The notes below the pieces were generated by a model. That model saw nothing but the letters and a program-made list of their open reading frames with translations. It had not been told where the DNA came from and made no database searches. From Streptomyces sp. AM 2-1-1 (GTDB lineage: Bacteria > Actinomycetota > Actinomycetes > Streptomycetales > Streptomycetaceae), in assembly GCF_029167645.1 (NCBI RefSeq), contig NZ_CP119147.1, forward strand, positions 992,001-1,056,000: a DNA stretch of 64,000 nucleotides. Reading direction: 5' to 3'. Below are positions 16,082 to 24,484 of the stretch, piece by piece. The stretch's first letter is position 1. Each line of letters begins with the position of its first letter. The position numbers and the translations under genes were made by a program.

Positions 16082-16977
16082 AGAGGCCCGCCGGTTCCGG
16101 AGCCCACGCACCTGCCACCTCCGGTGCGGTGACCGGCCCACGAGGACGCGGGACGGAAGGAGACGGCGGCGTGGCGGTACGAGGACGTACGCGGATGCGC
16201 GGACGCGTTCCACTGCCGCTGCTGCTGCCCGCCCTGCTCGGCCTGGTCTTCCTGCTGCTGCCGATGGTCGCCCTGCTCGTCCGGGCCCCCTGGCGGAGCA
16301 TGCCGGAGCAGTTGTCCAGTACGGAGGTGTGGCAGGCGCTCCAGCTGTCCCTGGTCTCCGCGACCGCCGCCACCGCGGTGAGCCTGGTTCTGGGCGTGCC
16401 TCTCGCCTGGGTGCTGGCGCGCACCGATTTCCGGGGGCGCGGTCTCGTCCGGGCCCTGGTGACGCTGCCGTTGGTGCTGCCGCCGGTGGTGGGCGGTGTG
16501 GCGCTGTTGCTGGCGCTCGGCCGCAACGGTGTGGTGGGACAGTGGCTGGACTCGTGGTTCGGCGTCACGCTGCCGTTCACGACGGCGGGGGTGATCGTGG
16601 CCGAGGCGTTCGTCGCCATGCCCTTCCTCGTCATCAGCGTGGAGGGCACCCTCCGGGCCGCCGACCCGCGGTACGAGGAGGCGGCCACCACCTTGGGGGC
16701 CTCCCGCTTCACCGCGTTCCGGCGGGTCACCCTGCCGTTGATCGCCCCGGGCATCGCGGCGGGTGCCGTACTGGCCTGGGCCCGCGCCCTGGGCGAGTTC
16801 GGCGCGACCATCACGTTCGCGGGGAACTTCCCGGGCCGTACGCAGACGATGCCGCTGGCCGTCTACCTCGCCCTGCAGAGCGACCCGGAGGCCGCGATCG
16901 CGCTGAGCCTGGTGCTGTTGACGGTGTCGATCGCGGTACTGGCCGGGCTGCGCGACCGATGGATGACGGCACCATGA
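16078..16977 (+). CDS. modB: molybdate ABC transporter permease ModB
   Basis: Up to 299 residues from the GTG at 16078, which overlaps the modA stop; GTG 16171 is an alternative that removes a hydrophilic 31-residue extension. Several membrane segments are visible (LPLLLPALLGLVFLLLPMVALLV; ATAVSLVLGVPLAWVLA; LPLVLPPVVGGVALLLAL; ALSLVLLTVSIAVLAGL). The permease EAA loop is EEAATTLGASRFTAFRRVTL. It forms the membrane channel of the molybdate importer. Confidence 0.92.
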   Translation: MKRPAGSGAHAPATSGAVTGPRGRGTEGDGGVAVRGRTRMRGRVPLPLLLPALLGLVFLLLPMVALLVRAPWRSMPEQLSSTEVWQALQLSLVSATAATAVSLVLGVPLAWVLARTDFRGRGLVRALVTLPLVLPPVVGGVALLLALGRNGVVGQWLDSWFGVTLPFTTAGVIVAEAFVAMPFLVISVEGTLRAADPRYEEAATTLGASRFTAFRRVTLPLIAPGIAAGAVLAWARALGEFGATITFAGNFPGRTQTMPLAVYLALQSDPEAAIALSLVLLTVSIAVLAGLRDRWMTAP

Positions 16978-18053
16978 GGATCGATGCGCCCACCGCGTCT
17001 CCGGCCGCCGCCGGGGGACTCGACGCCCGGCTCGTCGTCGACCGGGGCGCCTTCCGCCTGGACGTGGCACTGAGCGCCCGGCCCGGCGAGGTGGTCGCCC
17101 TGCTGGGGCCGAACGGCGCCGGGAAGACGACCGCGCTGCGCGCCCTCGCGGGTCTCACCGAGCTGACCGAAGGCCATCTGCGGCTGGACGGGGCCGCGTT
17201 GACCGACCGGCCGCCGGAGTCGCGCCCGGTCGGCGTCGTCTTCCAGGACTATCTGCTCTTTCCCCACCTCTCGGCCCTGGACAACGTGGCCTTCGGTCCG
17301 CGCTGCCGGGGCGCGAGCAAGTCCGAGGCCCGCGCCCAGGCGGCCGTGTGGCTGGACCGCATGGGGTTGGCCGACCGGGCCGGGGCGAAACCGCGCCGGC
17401 TCTCCGGCGGCCAGGCCCAGCGCGTCGCCCTCGCACGCGCGCTCGCCACCCACCCCCGGCTGCTGCTGCTGGACGAGCCCCTCGCCGCGCTCGACGCCCG
17501 CACGCGCCTCGACGTACGGGCCCAGCTCCGCCGTCATCTCGCGGAGTTCGAGGCGGTCGCGGTGCTGGTCACGCATGATCCCCTGGATGCCATGGTCCTC
17601 GCCGACCGTCTGGTCGTGATCGAGCACGGCGGCATCGTCCAGCAGGGCACGCCGTCGGAGATCGCCCGGCGCCCCCGTACCGACTACATCGCACAGTTGG
17701 TCGGCCTCAACCTCTACCGGGGGCACGCCGAGGGGCACACGACGGTCCGGCTCGACGCGGGTCCGGCGATCACCACCACCGAGGATCTCGTCGGCCCGGT
17801 GTTCGTCGCGTTCCCCCCGAGCGCGGTCACCCTGCACCGCGAACGGCCCACCGGTTCCAGCGCCCGCAACGTCTGGCGCTGCGCGGTCGACGGGCTGGAG
17901 ACGCACGGCGACCAGATCCGCGCGGACCTCGGCGGCGAACTGCGTCTCGCCGCCGACCTCACCACGGTCGCCGCCGCGGAGCTCGATCTGCACCCGGGGG
18001 CGACGGTCTGGGCCACGGTCAAGGCCGCGCAGACACACGCCTATCCCGCCTGA
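16974..18053 (+). CDS. modC: molybdate ABC transporter ATP-binding protein ModC
   Basis: 359 residues from ATG 16974, overlapping the modB stop (ATGA). Walker A GPNGAGKTT, Q-loop VVFQDYLLFPHL, signature LSGGQAQRVALARAL, Walker B LLLLDEPLAALD and the switch histidine VTHDP are all present. The last ~70 residues form a TOBE-like domain (WRCAVDGLETHGDQIRADLGGELRLAADLT), as usual for ModC. It energises molybdate import. A membrane molybdopterin-type oxidoreductase encoded at 25.7-26.9 kb is one possible user of the metal (inference). Confidence 0.92.
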   Translation: MRIDAPTASPAAAGGLDARLVVDRGAFRLDVALSARPGEVVALLGPNGAGKTTALRALAGLTELTEGHLRLDGAALTDRPPESRPVGVVFQDYLLFPHLSALDNVAFGPRCRGASKSEARAQAAVWLDRMGLADRAGAKPRRLSGGQAQRVALARALATHPRLLLLDEPLAALDARTRLDVRAQLRRHLAEFEAVAVLVTHDPLDAMVLADRLVVIEHGGIVQQGTPSEIARRPRTDYIAQLVGLNLYRGHAEGHTTVRLDAGPAITTTEDLVGPVFVAFPPSAVTLHRERPTGSSARNVWRCAVDGLETHGDQIRADLGGELRLAADLTTVAAAELDLHPGATVWATVKAAQTHAYPA

Positions 18054-18419
18054 GGAAGCGTGATCCTCCCGGGCAGGAGCCGACCCGTGCGGCCGGGTGG
18101 CGCCTTGCGGCTGCAGGTGACACCACAAGGTGGCGCGAAGTGGCACCACCTGGCGCCACCCGCCGCCATGCGACACCACCCGATGCAGCCTGACGCCACC
18201 TGGTGCCACGGGGTGCCACGGGGACCTCCCCCCACCAGCACGGCGGCTCTCGCACTCCCCAGGAGCGCCCTCATGCTCCGCGCGCCACTCCCCCGCCCCC
18301 CATGCCCCATGCCCCATGCCCCACCATCCACCCGGGTCGCGGGCTCCACGGCCCCTTCCCTCACCACAATGACGCCCTGCCGCTTGCACATGGCGCCACA
18401 GTGGTGCCATGATGGCGCC
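18054..18419. other. 366-bp intergenic region filled with phased TGGYGCCA-like sites
   Basis: No gene is evident. It contains a run of 8-base half-palindromic sites every 10 bases from 18131 to 18218, earlier weaker matches at 18098 and 18118, a short ATGCCCC triplet repeat (18301-18321) and three sites at 11-base intervals over the promoter (18391-18420). Confidence 0.75.
18131..18218 (+). promoter_or_regulatory. 10-bp-phased operator-like array (nine positions)
   Basis: Starting at 18131, 18141, 18151, 18161, 18171, 18181, 18191, 18201 and 18211 the 8-mers read TGGCGCGA, TGGCACCA, TGGCGCCA, CGCCGCCA, CGACACCA, CGATGCAG, TGACGCCA, TGGTGCCA and GGGTGCCA. Most are within one or two bases of the palindrome TGGCGCCA, exactly one helical turn apart. 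Ribbon-helix-helix repressors bind tandem sites with this spacing, and the next gene encodes such a fold. Confidence 0.7.
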
Positions 18420-18420
18420 A
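18384..18420 (+). promoter_or_regulatory. promoter with three 11-bp-phased operator sites; leaderless start
   Basis: Sites TGGCGCCA (18391-18398), TGGTGCCA (18402-18409) and TGGCGCCA (18413-18420) are 11 bases apart. They cover a candidate -35 TTGCAC (18384-18389) and -10 CATGAT (18408-18413, spacer 18). The -10 position places the transcript start at about 18420, the A of the ATG, so the mRNA may be leaderless. Binding of a repressor here would block the promoter. Confidence 0.6.
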
Positions 18421-18932
18421 TGGACCTCACCCCGTATGTCGACTCCCTCCGCCGCGAACTCGCGGTGGCCGCCGATGCCGGCGGCGACGAAGCCCGCGAG
18501 CTGGCCGAGAGGCTCACCGCTCCGCTGGAGTCGGCGACCCGCCTGACTCTGCTCAACGTGCTCTCCGCCGCGATGGACGAGGTCACCCGCGAGCTCGCTC
18601 CGGGCTCGGTCGACGTACGGCTGCGAGGACTCGACCCCGACTTCGTCGTGACCCGGCCGCCGGCCGATTCCCCCGCGGGGGCGGCCGCCGCCGTCGAGCC
18701 GGCCGCCTCGCAAGCACCCGCCGAAGGTGACGAGGGCGGCACCACCGCCCGGGTCAACCTGCGCCTGCCGGCCCACCTCAAGGCGCGCGCCGAGGAGGCC
18801 GCGGGCCGTGAGGGCCTCTCGGTCAACGCGTGGCTCGTCCGGGCCGTGTCGGCCGCCGTCGACGGCGGCGGCCGACCGCGTACGGCGGACAAGGCCCAGG
18901 TCGGACAGAGCTTCACCGGCTGGGTCCGCTGA
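18420..18932 (+). CDS. ribbon-helix-helix (HicB/Arc-like) regulatory protein
   Basis: 170 residues from the ATG at 18420. The N-terminal half (MDLTPYVDSLRRELAVAADA ... LNVLSAAMDEVTREL) is alpha-helical. A Pro/Ala linker leads to a C-terminal ribbon-helix-helix: strand TTARVNLRLPAHLKARAEEA followed by GLSVNAWLVRAVSAAV, the pattern of HicB/Arc-type DNA-binding folds. The C-terminal tail ends SFTGWVR. No toxin gene is adjacent; the next gene is DUF4097. Probable autoregulator of a four-gene operon including the ABC exporter, with targets being the phased sites upstream (inference). Confidence 0.75.
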   Translation: MDLTPYVDSLRRELAVAADAGGDEARELAERLTAPLESATRLTLLNVLSAAMDEVTRELAPGSVDVRLRGLDPDFVVTRPPADSPAGAAAAVEPAASQAPAEGDEGGTTARVNLRLPAHLKARAEEAAGREGLSVNAWLVRAVSAAVDGGGRPRTADKAQVGQSFTGWVR

Positions 18933-19030
18933 GGACGGCCGGCGCCGCCGCACCCCTTCACCCATGACCCCGTCCCGCCGGCGGGGAGACCCCACGAATC
19001 GACCCCACGACCCAAGAGGACGGGACAGCC

Positions 19031-19882
19031 ATGCCTTCTTTCGACACTCCTGAAGCGATCTCGGTCACCGCCCGCGTGGAGGCAGGCTCCGTGCAGTTCA
19101 CCGCGGACGACCGCCTCGACACCGTCGTCGCGGTGCGCCCCCGGGACCCGAAGCGGGACGCGGACGTACGGGCGGCCGGCCAGACCGAGGTGACGTACGC
19201 CCGCGGCGCACTGACCGTCAGGACGCCCAAGTCCGGCCTCTTCGGCCGTACCGGCATCGTCGACGTGGCGGTCGACCTGCCGTCGGGCTCGCGCGTCGAC
19301 ATGACCGGCGCCTGGGCCCAGGTACTCGGCGAAGGGCGCCTCGGCGAGGTCCGCGTGAAGACCTCGTCCGGCGACGTACGCCTCGACACCACCGGGCCCC
19401 TCCATCTGACCGCCTCCCACGGCTCGATCAGCGTGGACCGGATCGAGGGCAAGGCCGAGATCACCACCAGCTCCGGGAGCCTGCGCATCGGCATCATCGA
19501 CGGCCCCGCCGTCCTGAAGAACTCGCACGGCACCACGACCGTCCGTGCCGCGACCGGCGAACTGCGGGTGAGCGGCGCCCACGGCGACATCGAGATCCTC
19601 CGCGCCGAGGACTCGGTCACCGCCACCACCGCCTACGGCACCTTGCGCGTGGGCGAAGTGGTCCGCGGCACGGTCCAGCTGGAGACCAACTACGGGGCCA
19701 TCGAGATCGGCGTCCGCGAGGGCTCCGCCGCCTGGCTCGACGCGAGTTCGGGCTCCGGCCAGGTACGCAACACGCTCACCGCGTCCGAGGCTCCGGCCGA
19801 CCCCGACGGCGCCGACAACATCGTCGAGGTCCGCGCCCGCACCCGGCACGGCAACATCGACGTCCGCCGCGCCACGACCTGA
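19031..19882 (+). CDS. DUF4097-family beta-helix (putative adhesin-like) protein
   Basis: 283 residues. The ATG follows AGAGGACGGGACAGCC. Successive short beta-strand repeats of the form GEVRVKTSSGDVRLDTTGPLHL, ISVDRIEGKAEITTSSGSLRI and GTLRVGEVVRGTVQLETNYG are characteristic of DUF4097/putative adhesin right-handed beta-helices. No signal peptide or membrane segment is visible, so despite the family name it is probably cytoplasmic. It sits between the ribbon-helix-helix gene and a DrrAB-type exporter, a combination repeatedly seen in Streptomyces. Function unknown. Confidence 0.8.
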   Translation: MPSFDTPEAISVTARVEAGSVQFTADDRLDTVVAVRPRDPKRDADVRAAGQTEVTYARGALTVRTPKSGLFGRTGIVDVAVDLPSGSRVDMTGAWAQVLGEGRLGEVRVKTSSGDVRLDTTGPLHLTASHGSISVDRIEGKAEITTSSGSLRIGIIDGPAVLKNSHGTTTVRAATGELRVSGAHGDIEILRAEDSVTATTAYGTLRVGEVVRGTVQLETNYGAIEIGVREGSAAWLDASSGSGQVRNTLTASEAPADPDGADNIVEVRARTRHGNIDVRRATT

Positions 19883-19947
19883 CCGCGTGAGGGGCCGCCC
19901 TCGGCCCTTCCGCCCCCCTCGCCCCCTCCTCCGACCGGGAGATCCCC

Positions 19948-21003
19948 ATGCATGCCAATGTCATGTCCACGTCCAGCCAGGGCGGTGGCCTCCCGTCCCC
20001 GGCCGCCGTCTCCGCCGTCGGTCTGCGCAAGTCCTACGGCGACAAGACCGTCCTCGACGGCATCGACCTGCGCATCCCGGCCGGGTCCGTGTTCGCGCTC
20101 CTCGGTCCGAACGGGGCCGGCAAGACCACCGTCGTCAAGATCCTCTCCACCCTCGTCACCGCCGACGCGGGACAGGCGCAGGTGGCGGGCCACGACCTCG
20201 CCGCCGCTCCGCAGACGGTACGGGCCGCGATCGGGGTCACCGGACAGTTCTCCGCGGTGGACGGGCTGATCACCGGCGAGGAGAACATGCTCCTCATGGC
20301 CGACCTCCACCACCTCTCCAAGGCGGAAGGACGGCGGGTGGCCGCCGAACTGCTGGAACGGTTCGACCTCACCGAAGCGGCGCGAAAGCCCGCCTCCACC
20401 TACTCCGGCGGCATGAAGCGCCGCCTCGACATCGCCATGACCCTGGTCGGCAACCCGCGGATCATCTTCCTCGACGAACCCACCACCGGGCTCGACCCCC
20501 GCTCCCGCCACACCATGTGGGGCATCGTCCGCGAACTCGTCACCGGCGGCACCACCGTCTTCCTCACCACCCAGTACCTCGACGAGGCCGACGAACTCGC
20601 CGACCGCATCGCCGTCCTCCACGACGGGAGGATCGCCGCCGAAGGCACCGCCGACGAACTCAAACGCCTCGTCCCCGGCGGACACGTACGCCTCGCCTTC
20701 ACCGACCCCGACCGCTACCGCGGAGCCGCCACCGCCCTCTCCGACGCCTCCCGCGACGACGACGCACTCACCCTCCAGATCCTCAGCGACGGCAGCCAAC
20801 GCGAACTCCGCACCATCCTCGACCGCCTCGACGCCGCCGGCGTCGAAGCCGACCGACTCACCGTCCACACCCCCGACCTCGACGACGTCTTCTTCGCCCT
20901 CACCGGCGGCGAGACGGTCCCGAACCAGCAGGGCCCGCAGACCCGACAGCCCCCGCAGGCCCGGCAGACCCCGCGGATCCAGCCCGAGGAGGACGTCCGA
21001 TGA
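19948..21003 (+). CDS. ABC exporter ATP-binding protein, DrrA-like
   Basis: 351 residues; ATG 19948 with GGGAGA 6 bases upstream. Walker A GPNGAGKTT, ABC signature YSGGMKRRLDIAMTL, Walker B IIFLDEPTTGLDPRSR, and a C-terminal DrrA-type extension (DLDDVFFALTGGE). Family members power drug or lipid-like export with a DrrB-type permease, which is the next gene (ATGA overlap). The C-terminus is Gln/Pro rich (QQGPQTRQPPQARQTP). Confidence 0.9.
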   Translation: MHANVMSTSSQGGGLPSPAAVSAVGLRKSYGDKTVLDGIDLRIPAGSVFALLGPNGAGKTTVVKILSTLVTADAGQAQVAGHDLAAAPQTVRAAIGVTGQFSAVDGLITGEENMLLMADLHHLSKAEGRRVAAELLERFDLTEAARKPASTYSGGMKRRLDIAMTLVGNPRIIFLDEPTTGLDPRSRHTMWGIVRELVTGGTTVFLTTQYLDEADELADRIAVLHDGRIAAEGTADELKRLVPGGHVRLAFTDPDRYRGAATALSDASRDDDALTLQILSDGSQRELRTILDRLDAAGVEADRLTVHTPDLDDVFFALTGGETVPNQQGPQTRQPPQARQTPRIQPEEDVR

Positions 21004-21791
21004 GTTCCCTCTCCCTCGCCGTGCGCGACTCGTCCACGATGCTGCGCCGCAACCTGCTGCACGTCCGGCGCTACCCGTCCCTGACGCTCAACCTGCTGCT
21101 CACGCCGGTGATGCTGCTGCTGCTCTTCGTCTACATCTTCGGCGACACCATGAGCGCGGGCATGGGAGGCGGCGGGGCGGACCGGTCCGACTACCTGGCG
21201 TACCTCGTCCCGGGCATCCTGATGCTGACCATCGGCGGAACCACCATCGGCAGCGCGGTCTCCGTCTCGATGGACATGACCGAGGGCATCATCGCCCGCT
21301 TCCGCACCATGGCGATCCACCGGGGATCGGTCCTCGTCGGACACGTCGTCGGCAGCGTGCTGCAGTGTGTGACGAGCGTGGTCCTGGTCGCCGCCGTCGC
21401 GGTGGCCATCGGTTTCAGGTCCACGGACGCGACCGTCCTGGAATGGGTGCTGGCCGTGGGGCTGCTGGCGCTCGTCTCCCTGGCCCTCACATGGATCGCG
21501 GTCGGGATGGGCCTGTCCAGCCCGAACGTCGAGGCGGCCGGCAACAACGCGATGCCGTTGATGATCCTGCCGCTCCTCTCCAGCGCCTTCGTCCCGTTGG
21601 ACGCGATGCCCGGCTGGTTCCGGCCGGTCGCCGAGTACCAGCCCTTCACCCCGGCCATCGAGACCCTGCGCGGACTCCTGCTCGGCACGGGGATCGGCAA
21701 CAACGGCCTCATCGCCGTCGCCTGGTGCCTCGGGCTGGCTCTGCTCGGATACTTCTGGTCCACCGCCCTCTACGACCGCGAGCCGAAGTAG
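21000..21791 (+). CDS. ABC exporter permease, DrrB/ABC-2 type
   Basis: 263 residues starting at ATG 21000 inside the preceding stop. Six hydrophobic segments typical of ABC-2 permeases (LTLNLLLTPVMLLLLFVYIFG; LVPGILMLTIGG; VVLVAAVAVAIGF; VLAVGLLALVSLALTWIAVGMGL; MPLMILPLLSSAFVPLDAMP; LIAVAWCLGLALLGYFW). The motif SSAFVPLDAMPGWFRPVAEYQPFTP is typical of daunorubicin-resistance type permeases. Forms an exporter with the ATPase encoded just before; substrate unknown. Confidence 0.9.
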   Translation: MSSLSLAVRDSSTMLRRNLLHVRRYPSLTLNLLLTPVMLLLLFVYIFGDTMSAGMGGGGADRSDYLAYLVPGILMLTIGGTTIGSAVSVSMDMTEGIIARFRTMAIHRGSVLVGHVVGSVLQCVTSVVLVAAVAVAIGFRSTDATVLEWVLAVGLLALVSLALTWIAVGMGLSSPNVEAAGNNAMPLMILPLLSSAFVPLDAMPGWFRPVAEYQPFTPAIETLRGLLLGTGIGNNGLIAVAWCLGLALLGYFWSTALYDREPK

Positions 21792-21809
21792 TCCGTACGA
21801 GCGATACAG

Positions 21810-21840
21810 CGGCGCACCCGACACCCCGTCGGGTGCGCCG
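21810..21840 (+). terminator. terminator hairpin after the ABC exporter
   Basis: 13-bp perfect arms (21810-21822 and 21828-21840), loop ACCCC, 19 bases after the permease stop. It ends the ribbon-helix-helix/DUF4097/ABC operon. Confidence 0.85.
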
Positions 21841-21889
21841 TCCGTGGCCTGTCCGGGGAACGCCCGGGGCGCCCCTTAGCGTGGCGGCC

Positions 21890-22984
21890 ATGCGTGTACT
21901 CGTCACAGGCGGAGCAGGGTTCATCGGGTCGCACATCACCACGGCCCTGGTCGCGGCCGGGCACCGGGCGGTGGTGATCGACGCGTTGCTACCCACCGCC
22001 CATCCTGCCGGGACGGCGCCGGAAGGGCCGTACGAGCGGCTGATCGTCGCGGACGTGCGGGACCCCGGGGCCGTGGCCGGTGCGTTGGCGGGAGTCGACG
22101 CGGTCTGCCACCAGGCGGCGATGGTGGGACTGGGCAAGGACTTCGCCGACGCACCGCTCTACGTCGGCTGCAACGACCTGGGCACGGCGGTGCTGCTCGC
22201 GGGGATGGCGGCGGCCGGGGTCCGGGATCTGGTGCTGGCCGGGTCGATGGTCGTGTACGGCGAGGGGAGGTACGACTGCCCGCGGCACGGGTCCGTCCGG
22301 CCGGGGCCGCGCGCCCGGCAGGATCTGGAGGCGGGCCGCTTCGAACCCCGCTGCCCCTCCTGCGGGGCGGACCTCGTGCCGGGGCTGGTCCCCGAGGACG
22401 CCCCGGCCGACCCCCGCAACGTCTACGCCGCCAGCAAGCTCGCCCAGGAGCACCTCGCCGCCGCGTGGGCGCGGGCGACGGACGGCCGGGCGGTGTCGCT
22501 CCGCTACCACAACGTGTACGGGCCGGGGATGCCGCGCGACACGCCGTACGCGGGAGTCGCCTCGCTGTTCCGGTCCGCGCTGGCACGCGGTGAGGCGCCC
22601 CGGGTCTTCGAGGACGGGGGGCAGCGACGCGATTTCGTGCACGTGACCGATGTCGCCGCCGCGGCGGTGGCTGCGCTGACCGCCCTGCCGCAGCGGGTCC
22701 CGGGGGTCCTCACCGCGTACAACACCGGTAGCGGGGAACCGCACACCATCGGCGAGATGGCGGCGGCGCTCGCCTCCGCGTACGGCGGTCCGCCGCCCGT
22801 CGTCACCGGGGAGTTCCGGCTCGGGGACGTGCGCCACGTGACGGCGGACTCCCGGCGGCTGCGCGCGGACCTGGGCTGGCTGCCGCAGGTGGCGTTCGCC
22901 GACGGCATGCGGGAGTTCGCGGCCGCGCCGCAGCGGGGAGGGGCGTCCGCGCCCCCGGGCGGTGCCCGTCTCGCGGACGCCTGA
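21890..22984 (+). CDS. NAD-dependent epimerase/dehydratase (extended SDR) with cysteine insert
   Basis: 364 residues from ATG 21890. N-terminal NAD-binding VTGGAGFIGSHITTALV, then SMVVYGEGRYDC, the catalytic YAASK motif and RYHNVYGPGMP, all typical of nucleotide-sugar epimerases. An insert after the active-site strand carries CPRHG and, about 32 residues later, CPSCG. This could be a zinc knuckle and also occurs in dTDP-L-rhamnose 4-epimerase-like enzymes. Likely makes a nucleotide sugar for the glycosyltransferases downstream. First gene of the 21.9-28.5 kb glycan-type island. Confidence 0.82.
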   Translation: MRVLVTGGAGFIGSHITTALVAAGHRAVVIDALLPTAHPAGTAPEGPYERLIVADVRDPGAVAGALAGVDAVCHQAAMVGLGKDFADAPLYVGCNDLGTAVLLAGMAAAGVRDLVLAGSMVVYGEGRYDCPRHGSVRPGPRARQDLEAGRFEPRCPSCGADLVPGLVPEDAPADPRNVYAASKLAQEHLAAAWARATDGRAVSLRYHNVYGPGMPRDTPYAGVASLFRSALARGEAPRVFEDGGQRRDFVHVTDVAAAAVAALTALPQRVPGVLTAYNTGSGEPHTIGEMAAALASAYGGPPPVVTGEFRLGDVRHVTADSRRLRADLGWLPQVAFADGMREFAAAPQRGGASAPPGGARLADA

Positions 22985-23071
22985 CGGAGGGACGGAGCGG
23001 TGCGGATCGGCCGTTACGGGACGGACACCGATCGACGTCACCGTTTTGCGTGGCCCATATGCAGGCAAATG

Positions 23072-23091
23072 CCCTATCCGTCTTCATAGGG
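23072..23091 (+). promoter_or_regulatory. inverted repeat CCCTAT-N8-ATAGGG
   Basis: Perfect 6-bp arms (23072-23077 and 23086-23091) directly before the glycosyltransferase start, in a locally AT-richer stretch. It could be an operator or part of the promoter. Confidence 0.4.
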
Positions 23092-23840
23092 TGAGCCGGG
23101 TGACCGATACCTCGACCACCTCGACCCACGCCCCTTCCACCACTCCGTTCCCCGTCGACGTGGTGCTGCCCTGCCTGGACGAAGCCGCCGCCCTCCCCCG
23201 GGTGCTGGCCCGCATCCCGGCAGGCTGGCGCGCCATCGTCGTCGACAACGGTTCGACCGACGGCTCGGCGGAGGTGGCGCGTTCGCTGGGCGCCACCGTG
23301 GTGCACGAGCCGCGACGAGGTTTCGGGTCCGCGTGCCATGCGGGACTGGCCGCCGCCGAGGCGGAGTTCGTCTGCTTCTGCGACTGCGACGACTCACTCG
23401 ACCCGGGCCTGCTGCCCTCGTTCGTCGGGCGGGTCGCCTCGGGCGACTGCGACCTCGTGCTGGGGCGTCGCCGCCCCGAGGGGCGCGGCGCCTGGCCGCT
23501 GCACGCCCGGGTCGCCAATGTGGCGCTGGCCGTGATGCTGCGGCGCCGCACGGGACTGCGGCTGCGGGACCTCGGCCCGCTGCGCGCGGGACGCCGGACG
23601 GACCTGCTGGCCCTCGACCTCACCGACCGCCGCAGCGGATACCCGCTCCAGATGGTGGTGCGGGCCTCCGACGGCGGGCTCAGGATCGCCGAGGCAGACG
23701 TCCCGTACCGCCCCCGTACCGGCAGGTCCAAGGTCACCGGGACCTGGCGGGGCACCTGGCACGCGGTGCTCGACATGCGGGCGGTGCTGCGGGAACCGCC
23801 GCTCGTGCGCACCGCCGCGCGGACGGAGTCCTGTCGATGA
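23091..23840 (+). CDS. glycosyltransferase family 2
   Basis: About 249 residues from GTG 23091; GTG 23100 is equally possible. GT-A fold motifs: DVVLPCLDEAAALPRVLARI, AIVVDNGSTDGSAEVA, GFGSACHAGLAAA and CDCDDSLDP, the DXD-like metal site. It resembles polyprenyl-phosphate sugar transferases of the DPM1/DPG family, but no C-terminal membrane segments are present. It overlaps the next gene by 4 bases (ATGA), so it is co-translated with the DUF2064 protein. Confidence 0.85.
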   Translation: MSRVTDTSTTSTHAPSTTPFPVDVVLPCLDEAAALPRVLARIPAGWRAIVVDNGSTDGSAEVARSLGATVVHEPRRGFGSACHAGLAAAEAEFVCFCDCDDSLDPGLLPSFVGRVASGDCDLVLGRRRPEGRGAWPLHARVANVALAVMLRRRTGLRLRDLGPLRAGRRTDLLALDLTDRRSGYPLQMVVRASDGGLRIAEADVPYRPRTGRSKVTGTWRGTWHAVLDMRAVLREPPLVRTAARTESCR

Positions 23841-24484
23841 CCCCCTCCGGCCCCACCACTCTGCTGGTCCTCGCGAAGGAACCGGTTCCCGGTCGCGTGA
23901 AGACCAGGCTCACCCCGCCGTTCACCCCCGAGGAGGCGGCGGAGCTGGCCGCCGCCTCCCTCGCCGACACCCTGGGGACCGTGCTCCTGCTGCCGGCCGC
24001 GCGCCGGGTCCTCGTCCTGGAGGGCGGCCCCGGCCCGTGGCTGCCTCCGGGCATCGAGGTCGTCCCGCAGGGCGCCGGGGGCCTGGACGAGCGTCTCGCC
24101 CAGGCGTTCGGCGGCTGCGACGGCCCGACGCTCCTCCTCGGCATGGACACCCCGCAGATCGAACCGGCCCACCTCGCGCCCGCGCTCGCACCGGACGGTT
24201 GGGACCACTGCGACGCCTGGTTCGGCGAGGCGGAGGACGGCGGTTTCTGGGCGCTCGGGCTGGCCTCCCCCGATCCCGGGCTCCTGCGCGGGGTGCCCAT
24301 GTCCGTGCCGGAGACGGGGGCGGTGCAGCGCGCGCGGCTGCTCGACGCCGGGCTGACCGTCCGTGAGCTGCCCCGTCTCCGCGACGTGGACACCGCCGAG
24401 GACGCGGTGGCGGTCGCCGCTCTCGCCCCGCACGGAGGATTCGCCGCGGCTCTGGGCCGGCTCGACCGGGCATCGGTCCGATGA
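23837..24484 (+). CDS. DUF2064 / TIGR04282-type glycosyltransferase-like protein
   Basis: 215 residues. N-terminal LLVLAKEPVPGRVKTRLTPP is the signature of the DUF2064 (TIGR04282) family, a nucleotidyltransferase/glycosyltransferase-A-like fold. LLLGMDTPQI and EDGGFWALGL are further conserved blocks. Family members often sit beside GT2 and methyltransferase genes; biochemical role not firmly established. It is translationally coupled on both sides (ATGA at 23837 and at 24481). Confidence 0.82.
   Translation: MTPSGPTTLLVLAKEPVPGRVKTRLTPPFTPEEAAELAAASLADTLGTVLLLPAARRVLVLEGGPGPWLPPGIEVVPQGAGGLDERLAQAFGGCDGPTLLLGMDTPQIEPAHLAPALAPDGWDHCDAWFGEAEDGGFWALGLASPDPGLLRGVPMSVPETGAVQRARLLDAGLTVRELPRLRDVDTAEDAVAVAALAPHGGFAAALGRLDRASVR

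Noticed and set aside
18420..18932. HicAB toxin-antitoxin pair
   Set aside because: The C-terminal fold is HicB/Arc-like, but no HicA-type toxin gene is adjacent; the neighbours are DUF4097 and an ABC exporter.
16863..19849. Long minus-strand frames over modC, the ribbon-helix-helix gene and DUF4097
   Set aside because: Shadows of well-supported plus-strand genes; composition is Gly/Arg rich with no motifs.
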